DNA of 64,000 nucleotides, from assembly GCF_002278135.3 (NCBI RefSeq), contig NZ_CP029425.2, positions 4,998,001-5,062,000 on the forward strand, given 5' to 3'. Below are positions 51,601 to 58,049 of the stretch, piece by piece. The DNA comes from Bradyrhizobium ottawaense. GTDB taxonomy: Bacteria > Pseudomonadota > Alphaproteobacteria > Rhizobiales > Xanthobacteraceae. The stretch's first letter is position 1. Each line of letters opens with the position of its first letter. A program made the translations under genes and the position numbers. The notes beneath the pieces are model-generated. The model ran no database searches. It saw only the letters and a list, made by a program, of their open reading frames with translations, and was not told where the DNA came from.

Positions 51601-52213
51601 CGGAGGCTTCGCCGAAGGCTGGGAAGCGCCGCCCCTGACCTCGCTCTCTCACGCCCCGATCCCGTGGAGCGAGGACGAGCTGTTCGCCTATTTGCGCACC
51701 GGCCATTCGCGCTATCACGGCGTCGCCGCCGGCCCGATGGCGCCTGTTGTCAGGGATCTCAAGGCCCTGCCCGATCAGGATATCCGCGCGATGGCGGTCT
51801 ATCTCAACTCGTTCAACGACACCGCAGCCGATGCGCCGGAGGTGCTCGCCGCGAAGCTGGAGAGCGCGACGCAGGTTACCATCGGCTCCTCCACCGGCGC
51901 ACGGCTCTATCAAGGCGCCTGCGCCGTCTGCCACGAAGTCGGCGGCCTGCCACTGTTCGGCAGCCGGCCCTCGCTCGCGCTCAACAGCAATCTGCACAGC
52001 GCAACGTCGGACAATCTCGTGCAGGTGATCCTGCACGGTATCGCCGAGCCGGTGTCGAGCGACCTTGGCTACATGCCGGCGTTCAGGAACAGCATGAGCG
52101 ACGCGCAGGTGGAGGAGCTCGTCAGCTTCCTGCGCGGCCAGTTCGCGCCGGACAAGCCGGCGTGGACCGGCATCCGCGAGACGATCGCGAGGGTGCGCGG
52201 CTCAATCCACTAA
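48689..52213 (+). CDS. nicB: Nicotinate dehydrogenase large subunit: molybdopterin domain fused to tri-heme cytochrome c
   Basis: 1174 aa, near the 1187 aa of Pseudomonas NicB. Residues 1 to about 730 are a xanthine-dehydrogenase-type molybdopterin domain (YNGHVDLGTGIRTALGQIVAEEL early, GVGESASVPSAAAIANAIFDATG late). A membrane helix follows at about 750-773 (GIVATIAAVCTAAIGIGAAL), then three haem c sites: CAECH (about 805), CSGCH (about 950) and CAVCH (about 1076). Electrons go from the molybdenum centre through NicA and the haems to the respiratory chain. It ends overlapping the convergent dioxygenase by 3 bp. Confidence 0.92.
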   Translation: MASPAPDGSERQSGSLVVVRTVDELTSETFIRIAADGSVSAYNGHVDLGTGIRTALGQIVAEELDVSFARVVVVLGDTAVVPNQGATIASETIQITAVPLRKAAAQARHFLIARAAERLELPAADLRIEDGLVRGHDNRSISYGELIGDETIRLELADDVTVKAVGDYAIVGQSMPRVDLPAKATGELTFVHDIRVPGMLHGRVVRPPYAGVDAGPFVGTSLIAVDESSVRNIPGLVAVVRIGDFVGVVAEREENAIRAAEQLKVSWKPTPTLTDLADIETALRANPSTPRTLIDKGDVDAAIAGAAKPMQRTYVWPYQMHASIGPSCAVADFQDGNIRVWSGTQNPHVLRSDLALLIERPENEVEVIRLEAAGCYGRNCADDVTADALLLSRAVARPVRVQLTREQEHAWEPKGTAQLIDVNGGLDADGGIAAYDLATRYPSNAAPTLALLLTGRIPSEPAVLQMGDRTAIPPYDYDHMRVLAHDMPPIVRASWFRGVSALPNTFAHESYIDEAATEAGVDPIEYRLRYLKDQRGVDLVNAVAERAGWAPRPVREEKDGEIVHGRGFAYALYVHSKFPGYGAAWSAWIADVAVNKSTGDVSVTRVVAGQDSGLMINPDGVRHQIHGNVIQSTSRALMEEVSFERGAVAAREWGAYPIIPFPDVPKIDVLMLPRQDQPPLGVGESASVPSAAAIANAIFDATGVRFREPPFTPERILRGLHGETSPVPQALPAPAAPPPSRIWETPFAKRAGIVATIAAVCTAAIGIGAALLPGRAIAPIARPDASVYSAATIARGEQLAALGNCAECHTNIDSVLNAGGRALETPFGTIYSTNITPDVETGIGAWSYPAFERAMRDGLHRDGRQLYPAFPYTHFAKTNEADLQALYAYLMAQPAVRATAPANTLAFPFNLRPLLAGWNALFHQAKEFKPDPTKSEAWNRGAYLVEGLGHCSGCHSPRNALGAEQRKAYLAGGFAEGWEAPPLTSLSHAPIPWSEDELFAYLRTGHSRYHGVAAGPMAPVVRDLKALPDQDIRAMAVYLNSFNDTAADAPEVLAAKLESATQVTIGSSTGARLYQGACAVCHEVGGLPLFGSRPSLALNSNLHSATSDNLVQVILHGIAEPVSSDLGYMPAFRNSMSDAQVEELVSFLRGQFAPDKPAWTGIRETIARVRGSIH

Positions 52214-53178
52214 GCGTGCTTCTTCACTTCCACCGGCGGCGTGCCGTGGGTGTGGAAGGACTCGATCGTCTTCAGCCCCCACGCCTGGCCCTTCTTGCGC
52301 TCCTCCTCGGTCCACACGATCGGCTTCCAGTCCGGCGCGAGGATCAGGCGCGCGCCGGCATTGGCGACTTCGACGCGGTTGCCGCCGGGCTCGTAGACGT
52401 AGAGGAAGAAGGTCTGCTGGATCGCGTGCTTGTGCGGGCCGGTCTCGATGTGGATGCCGTTCTCCAGGAAGATGTCGGCAGCGCGCAGAATTTCCTCGCG
52501 GCTATCGAGCGCATAGGTGACGTGGTGGAAGCGGCCCGGCACGCCTGAATGGTCGAGCGAATAGGCGAAATCGTAGCTCTTGTTCGACATCGTCAGCCAC
52601 ATCGCCGCTTCCCGCCCGTCATTGAGCACGATCTGCTCGGTGAGGCGGCAGCCGAGGTAGTTCTCGAAGAACTCGCGGTTGGCCTTGATGTCGACGGCGA
52701 GGCAGTTGAGATGGTCGAGACGGCGGACATTGACGCCGCGCGCGGGAAAGCGCTGCGCCTGGTTCTTCAGCGCCGGCTTCAGCTCGGGCGGCGCCTGATA
52801 CCATTCGGTCTCGTAATAGAGCTCGACGATGTGGCCGTCGGGGTCGCGGCAGCGGAAGGTCGGCCCCTGCCCCATGTCGCCGTCGATCCAGCCGATGTCG
52901 AAGCCGGAGTCCTTGAGCGCGGCCACGCGGCGCTCAAGCGCCTGCTGGCTGCGCGCGCGCAGCGCCATGTGCTCCATGCCTGAGGTCTTCGACGCCGTCA
53001 GCTTGAGCGAGTAGCGCTCGTAATCGTCCCAGCCGCGTAAGTACACCGACTCGCCCTTCTGGCCGCTGACGGTCATGCCCATGACGTCGACGAAGAATTT
53101 CAGGCTCTCATCGGGCTTGGGCGTCAGCAGCTCCATATGGCCGAGATGAGCGAGATCGAGGATCGGTTCGGGCTGCAT
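52210..53178 (-). CDS. Type I extradiol ring-cleavage dioxygenase (catechol 2,3-dioxygenase-like, VOC fold)
   Basis: 322 aa, two VOC domains. The first begins HLGHMELLTPKPDESLKFF; the catalytic second carries the iron ligands His in RLDHLNCLAVD (about 158), His in GRFHHVTYAL (about 220) and Glu in PGGNRVEVANAG (about 276). It would cleave a catechol next to the diol. The start at 53178 has GGAGGA six nt before. Its promoter is almost a copy of that before the TetR gene at 29841, so it may be controlled with the lactonase cluster. Confidence 0.88.
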   Translation of the reverse strand: MQPEPILDLAHLGHMELLTPKPDESLKFFVDVMGMTVSGQKGESVYLRGWDDYERYSLKLTASKTSGMEHMALRARSQQALERRVAALKDSGFDIGWIDGDMGQGPTFRCRDPDGHIVELYYETEWYQAPPELKPALKNQAQRFPARGVNVRRLDHLNCLAVDIKANREFFENYLGCRLTEQIVLNDGREAAMWLTMSNKSYDFAYSLDHSGVPGRFHHVTYALDSREEILRAADIFLENGIHIETGPHKHAIQQTFFLYVYEPGGNRVEVANAGARLILAPDWKPIVWTEEERKKGQAWGLKTIESFHTHGTPPVEVKKHA

Positions 53179-53285
53179 GGCTTTCCTCCAGGGCACAGCT
53201 GGCGATCCGCCGACCGGATCGCATCATCGGGAGCAAGGCTGCAACGCGCTCTGCACCCGGAGACGGTCACAAGGTCCGCCAGCCT

Positions 53286-53325
53286 ATTTGTACTAATGTA
53301 CAAATGATTAGGTCCCGTCAACAAA
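53286..53325. promoter_or_regulatory. TetR operator and promoter module, copy 2
   Basis: ATTTGTAC-TAAT-GTACAAAT (53286-53305) is a perfect 8-bp inverted repeat with a 4-nt spacer. On the minus strand TTGACG lies 15 nt before TACATT, inside the palindrome. It lies about 110 bp upstream of the dioxygenase start. The rest of the 358-bp gap (53179-53536) shows no gene and should also hold the promoter of the HerA-like gene. Confidence 0.65.
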
Positions 53326-53536
53326 TCAACCACCCCTGGATCGAAGGAAGACGTCCCCCGAACGGTGGACTGACTGGCCTGATGGTAAAATGTTCCTTAA
53401 TTGCCTTTCGGCTCCAACGGCCCGAAATTGCGCCAATTCCCCACCGTTTCCGCCAGTAAGTACGCAATCGGAATAAACCTCGCGGCCGAATTGTCGCGGA
53501 TTTAACGAAGTGCCCGCGCCCGGCGCTTAACCGTTT

Positions 53537-55336
53537 GTGCAGCCACGGCCGCGCATAGTCCGAGCAGATCCCTTGCTCTTGCCAGGTTCATTCATCGTGA
53601 CATCCTTTGGACGCGTGATTTCGGTTCGCGGATCGCTGGCCCGAGTCGGGCTGCTGGCAGAAAGCCAGATGCCTATCTCGGAAGTTCGGGCGACCGTCGG
53701 CCGCTTCGTCAGTATTCGCAGCGCCAGCTCGGTCATCGTTGCGATGATCACCGAGGTGTCCTGCGAGAACCTGTCGAGCAGCGACAGTTATATCGCGGTT
53801 GCCTCGGTCGACCTGCTCGGCGAGATCCTCAACGCCAGCGACAAGCCGAAATTCCAGCGCGGCGTCACCAACTATCCGACCATCGGCGGTTCCGTCGATC
53901 TGATTACCAGCCAGGAGCTGCGCACGATCTACGCGCCGACCGGCTCGGACCAGATCAATGTCGGCTTCCTCCAGCAGGATCGCTCGGTCGTCGCCTATGT
54001 CGATGTCGAGGAAATGCTGTCCAAGCATTTTGCAGTGCTGGGATCGACCGGCGTCGGCAAGTCCACCGGCGTGTCGCTGCTGCTCAACGAGATCCTGAAG
54101 GCGCGCCCGAACCTGCGCATCTTCCTGCTCGACGTGCACAACGAATATGGCCGCTGCTTCGGCGACCGCGCGCTGGTGCTCAACCCGCGAAACCTGAAGC
54201 TGCCGTTCTGGCTGTTCAATTTCGAGGAAATCGTCGACGTGCTGTTCGGCGGCCGCGCCGGCGTGCCCGAGGAGCTCGACATCCTGGCCGAGGTGATCCC
54301 GCTCGCCAAGGGCGTCTACACCCAATATCAGAACGCCGACCGCATCGGCCTCAAGCGCATCGATCCCAAGCAGATCGGCTACACCGTCGACACCCCGGTG
54401 CCGTACCGCCTGGTCGACCTGATGTCGCTGATCGACGAGCGTATGGGCAAGCTCGAGAACCGCTCCTCGCGCATCATCTATCATAAGCTGATCTCGCGCA
54501 TCGAAGCGGTGCGCAACGACCCCCGCTACGCCTTCATGTTCGACAACGCCAATGTCGGCGGCGACACCATGGCCGAAGTCATCAGCCATCTGTTCCGCCT
54601 GCCGGCGAACGGCAAGCCGATGACGGTGATGCAGCTCGCCGGCTTCCCCGCCGAGGTCATCGATTCCGTCGTCTCGGTGCTGTGCCGCATGGCCTTCGAT
54701 TTCGGCCTGTGGAGCGACGGCGTCTCGCCCCTGCTGTTCGTCTGCGAGGAAGCGCACCGCTACGCCTCCGCCGACCGCAATATCGGCTTCGGCCCGACCC
54801 GCAAGGCGGTGTCGCGCATCGCCAAGGAAGGCCGCAAATACGGCGTCTATCTCGGCCTCATCACCCAGCGTCCGGCCGAGCTCGACGCCACCATCATCTC
54901 CCAGTGCAACACGCTGTTCACGATGCGTCTTGCCAACGAGCGCGACCAGGCGCTGCTGCGCGCCGCGGTGTCGGACGCCGCCGCGAACCTGCTCTCCTTT
55001 GTGCCCTCGCTTGGCACGCGTGAAGTGCTGGCCTTCGGCGAAGGCGTCGCACTGCCGACCCGGTTGCGCTTCAAGGAGGTGCCACCGCACCAATTGCCGC
55101 GCGGCGAGGCTACCATCAGCAGCGTGCCTTCGGTCACCTCCGGCCATGACATGCATTTCGTCAGCGCCGTGCTCGAACGCTGGCGCGGCGCCACCTCGCA
55201 GCGCGACGTGCCGAACGACCCTGTGTTCTCGGCTCCGCCCGCCAAGACGCTCTCCAACGTCGAGGCCCCGATGCTGCAGCCCTCGATGGGGCTCGATCCG
55301 GACCGCTTCTCGCTGTTGAAGAAGCCGCTGCGGTAA
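53537..55336 (+). CDS. HerA-like ATPase (DUF87, HAS-barrel)
   Basis: 599 aa from GTG 53537; GTG 53597 (579 aa) is equally possible, no clear ribosome site for either. An N-terminal HAS-barrel (FGRVISVRGSLARVGLLAE) precedes Walker A GSTGVGKST (169-177), Walker B LLFVCEEAHRYAS and the sensor segment GLITQRPAELDATIISQCNTLFTMRL. HerA proteins form hexameric DNA pumps, usually with the nuclease NurA; no nurA-like gene is near. It may be a housekeeping repair ATPase or a lone defence component. Confidence 0.85.
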   Translation: MQPRPRIVRADPLLLPGSFIVTSFGRVISVRGSLARVGLLAESQMPISEVRATVGRFVSIRSASSVIVAMITEVSCENLSSSDSYIAVASVDLLGEILNASDKPKFQRGVTNYPTIGGSVDLITSQELRTIYAPTGSDQINVGFLQQDRSVVAYVDVEEMLSKHFAVLGSTGVGKSTGVSLLLNEILKARPNLRIFLLDVHNEYGRCFGDRALVLNPRNLKLPFWLFNFEEIVDVLFGGRAGVPEELDILAEVIPLAKGVYTQYQNADRIGLKRIDPKQIGYTVDTPVPYRLVDLMSLIDERMGKLENRSSRIIYHKLISRIEAVRNDPRYAFMFDNANVGGDTMAEVISHLFRLPANGKPMTVMQLAGFPAEVIDSVVSVLCRMAFDFGLWSDGVSPLLFVCEEAHRYASADRNIGFGPTRKAVSRIAKEGRKYGVYLGLITQRPAELDATIISQCNTLFTMRLANERDQALLRAAVSDAAANLLSFVPSLGTREVLAFGEGVALPTRLRFKEVPPHQLPRGEATISSVPSVTSGHDMHFVSAVLERWRGATSQRDVPNDPVFSAPPAKTLSNVEAPMLQPSMGLDPDRFSLLKKPLR

Positions 55337-55344
55337 GGACTCTC

Positions 55345-55499
55345 GTGTCCCGGACGCGCAGCAGCGTGAAACGCTGCTGCGCAGAGCCGGGCGCCACGCC
55401 ACAATCACGGACTCTCGGAGACATGGGCCCCGGCTCAGCAGCGCACCGCACCGAACGATGCCTCGCATCGCCGGGAGCGCTGCGCTGCGTCCGGGGCAC
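55345..55499. repeat. Palindromic intergenic repeat with strong inner hairpin
   Basis: GTGTCCCGGACGC (55345-55357) and GCGTCCGGGGCAC (55487-55499) bound the element (12 of 13 paired). Inside, GCGCAGCAGCGT and ACGCTGCTGCGC form a perfect 12-bp stem with a 3-nt loop at 55356-55382, right after the HerA-like gene, so it can act as its terminator. Confidence 0.7.
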
Positions 55500-55568
55500 C
55501 AGACGTAACGACTCCTCTGGAGCCTCTCGCCCGCATCGACTATGGTCCCCGGCCGCAAGCCGGAATCC

Positions 55569-56153
55569 ATGACCATGACACAGCCCTCACAACGTTTCCC
55601 AGCTCCCGCCCTCGACACGCTGCCCGATGACATCCGCACGCGTCTTCTCGCGGTGCAGGAGAAGAGCGGCTTCGTGCCGAACGTGTTCCTGACGCTGGCC
55701 TATCGTCCCGACGAGTTCCGCGCGTTCTTCGCCTATCATGACGCACTGATGGAGAAGGACGGCGGCCTCACCAAGGCCGAGCGCGAAATGATCGTGGTCG
55801 CGACCTCGGCCGCCAACCAGTGTCAGTATTGCGTGATCGCCCACGGCGCGATCCTGCGCATCCGCGCCAAGAACCCGCTCATTGCCGACCAGGTCGCGGT
55901 GAACTACCGCAAGGCCGACATCACGCCGCGGCAAAAGGCGATGCTCGATTTCGCGATGAAGGTCTCGGCCGACGCGCAGCGCATTTCCGAGGACGATTTC
56001 GCCGCACTCGCGCCGCACGGCTTCAGCGACGACGACATCTGGGACATCGCCGCGATCTCCGCCTTCTTTGCGCTGTCCAACCGGCTGGCGAATTTCACGG
56101 GCATGCGCCCGAACGACGAGTTCTACCTGATGGGACGCGTGCCGAAGAAGTGA
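55569..56153 (+). CDS. Peroxidase-related protein, carboxymuconolactone decarboxylase (AhpD) fold
   Basis: About 194 aa. The AhpD-like active site is CQYCVIAHG (CxxC with His), preceded by TKAEREMIVVATSAAN, all helical. Family members are small thiol peroxidases. It is 10 bp upstream of the MgtC-like gene, probably co-transcribed. The start is ATG 55569 or 55575. Confidence 0.82.
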   Translation: MTMTQPSQRFPAPALDTLPDDIRTRLLAVQEKSGFVPNVFLTLAYRPDEFRAFFAYHDALMEKDGGLTKAEREMIVVATSAANQCQYCVIAHGAILRIRAKNPLIADQVAVNYRKADITPRQKAMLDFAMKVSADAQRISEDDFAALAPHGFSDDDIWDIAAISAFFALSNRLANFTGMRPNDEFYLMGRVPKK

Positions 56154-56163
56154 CGGACAAGAC

Positions 56164-56679
56164 ATGACCGAGATGGACTGGCCCGAAATCCTGCTGCGCC
56201 TCGGCACCGCGACGCTCGCCGGCAGCGCGATTGGCCTGAACCGCGACCTGCACGGCAAGCCGATCGGGCTGAAGACACTCGGCATCGTCGGGCTCTCCAC
56301 CGCAACCGTCGTGCTGCTCGCGGTCCAGTTCGCCGAGCCCGGCAAGATCACCGATGCGGCGAGCCGTGTGATCCAGGGCATCCTGACCGGCATCGGCTTC
56401 CTCGGAGCCGGCGTCATCGTCCATGAGAGCGATCGTTTTCGCGTACGCGGCCTGACCAGCGCGGCCTGCACCTTCCTCGCCGCCTGTCTCGGCATTGCGT
56501 GCGGCGCCGGGCAATGGAAAATCGTCCTGGTCACGCTGGCCTTCACCTTCGTGCTGCTCACGATCGGCCGACGTGTCGAACGCTGGCTGCATCGGATGCT
56601 TGGCGGAAAGGATGAGAAACACGACGTCAGCCACGATATCGAAGAGCGCCACCTGTCGGAGCCGGATCGCCGTCCATAA
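56164..56679 (+). CDS. MgtC/SapB-family membrane protein
   Basis: 171 aa with four or five membrane helices. The MgtC_SapB N-domain is clear: LATLAGSAIGLNRDL-like AGSAIGLNRDLHGKPIGLKTLGIVG, GILTGIGFLGAGVIV and VRGLTSAACTFLAACLGIACG. It lacks the ACT-like C-terminal domain of MgtC and ends in a charged tail. Members help in magnesium limitation or acid stress, mechanism unclear. Confidence 0.86.
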   Translation: MTEMDWPEILLRLGTATLAGSAIGLNRDLHGKPIGLKTLGIVGLSTATVVLLAVQFAEPGKITDAASRVIQGILTGIGFLGAGVIVHESDRFRVRGLTSAACTFLAACLGIACGAGQWKIVLVTLAFTFVLLTIGRRVERWLHRMLGGKDEKHDVSHDIEERHLSEPDRRP

Positions 56680-56682
56680 GTC

Positions 56683-56892
56683 TCAGCGGGGTCGACCTGC
56701 ACGGCGCCAGCAGACAATCGCCAGAACGACCGGCAACGACAACCCCAGCCACGAAAGAGCGTCCCAGAAGCCGTCCCCGACGAGCGCAACGCCGAGCCCC
56801 GCGCCGCAGACGACGCCGACAAGGACAGGCCAGCGGAAGACATCCCAGGCGCTCCTGTGAATCCGGAGCTGGTTCCGGGCGGGAATGGCCAT
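56683..56892 (-). CDS. Small membrane protein of an iron-uptake operon
   Basis: 69 aa. Two hydrophobic helices (FRWPVLVGVVCGAGLGVALVG, DALSWLGLSLPVVLAIVCW) with a basic C-terminus. It starts 3 bp after the PepSY gene, so it belongs to that operon. Small two-helix proteins in this position have been seen beside PepSY/TonB-receptor genes; function unknown. Confidence 0.65.
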   Translation of the reverse strand: MAIPARNQLRIHRSAWDVFRWPVLVGVVCGAGLGVALVGDGFWDALSWLGLSLPVVLAIVCWRRAGRPR

Positions 56893-56895
56893 GGG

Positions 56896-58041
56896 CTAGA
56901 CGCCGACTGCCGCGGTCCGGCCCGCGTCGAGCGGCTTGCGGCGGACCGACGACTTTCGCCTCGCCACCCACAGATAGATCCCGCTGACGAGAACGATGAT
57001 CGTGATGATGTCCAGCAGCGCCCAGATGATCTTCAGTGGAAGCCCACCATAGTCGCCGAAATGCAGTGGGCGCGAGACCTGAAGCGTCTTCAGATACCAG
57101 GGCACCTCGGGTGCCGCGATCGTCTTGCCGTCATTGGCATCAACGAGCATCGGCTGGAGCATGCGCGCCGTGAAAGGCGTCGCGCCCTTGGTCCAGACGA
57201 CGAGGTGCTGCGGACTGCCGAAGCGGGCCGACGTCGGCATCGTCACCGAGGTGACCAGACGATCCGGAAATCTCGCGCGGACGAGTTCGACAGAAGCCTG
57301 AACCGACGGGATCGGAGCCACGGGCTTGCCGAGATGAGGCGCCAGCAAGACCGGGATCAGCTGCGCGCGCCACAGATCGAACAGCGGCGTCGCCAGCGTG
57401 TTGATCATGCCGGTGAGACCCACAACCATCGTCCAGGTCACGGTGACGATGCCGAGGAGATTATGGGTGTCGAGCCATTTGGCGCGTGGCGACGAGCGCC
57501 GGCGGATCGTGCCGAAATCGAGCCGCCGCATGAACGGCCAATACACGACCACACCGGATATGATCGACGCTGCGAACAGAAGACCCATCCCTCCGAGAAA
57601 CAATTCGCCGGGCAAGCCCGCGAACATGTCCTTGTGAATCCGCAATACAATGTCCATGACGTCCTGATGGGGAGCCTCCTCCCCGAGCACCTCGGCGGTG
57701 CGCGCATCAAGCGTTAGGCGATGAAAGCTGCCCGGCGCCGGGATCGCCGTCGGAGAAACCGCGACCGTGACCAGCGGCTCCGTCTGCTTGAGATTAAGGA
57801 GCAGCACGTACTGACCGGGAAAGCGCGCCTGTGCCGCCGCGATCATCCGGTCGAGCGAGAGCCGCGCCGTACCGGCCGGCATGGCGGGCGCCGCGATCTC
57901 ATCCTCGAGCAGGTCGTCGATCTCATCGTGAAAGACCAGCGGCAGCCCCGTGACGCACAGCATCAGCAGAAACAGCATGCACACCAGGGACGTCCAGGTG
58001 TGAATGCGGGACCACAGGCGAATCGTGCGTGCTTGAACCAT
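56896..58041 (-). CDS. PepSY-associated TM helix protein, probable siderophore ferric reductase
   Basis: 381 aa. About four membrane helices: the first with LWSRIHTWTSLVCMLFLLMLC, and conserved His residues in RIHTWTS, RIHKDMFAG, TRHNLLG-like DTHNLLGIVT and RPLHFGDYGG, which can bind haem. These PepSY_TM proteins sit behind TonB receptors and probably reduce ferric siderophores at the inner membrane. Start ATG 58041, 8 bp after the receptor stop. Confidence 0.86.
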   Translation of the reverse strand: MVQARTIRLWSRIHTWTSLVCMLFLLMLCVTGLPLVFHDEIDDLLEDEIAAPAMPAGTARLSLDRMIAAAQARFPGQYVLLLNLKQTEPLVTVAVSPTAIPAPGSFHRLTLDARTAEVLGEEAPHQDVMDIVLRIHKDMFAGLPGELFLGGMGLLFAASIISGVVVYWPFMRRLDFGTIRRRSSPRAKWLDTHNLLGIVTVTWTMVVGLTGMINTLATPLFDLWRAQLIPVLLAPHLGKPVAPIPSVQASVELVRARFPDRLVTSVTMPTSARFGSPQHLVVWTKGATPFTARMLQPMLVDANDGKTIAAPEVPWYLKTLQVSRPLHFGDYGGLPLKIIWALLDIITIIVLVSGIYLWVARRKSSVRRKPLDAGRTAAVGV

Positions 58042-58049
58042 GACGAATA

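Noticed and set aside
53588..55639. A 683-codon minus-strand open frame opposite the HerA-like gene
   Set aside because: The sense strand has clear Walker A and B motifs; the antisense product is low-complexity.
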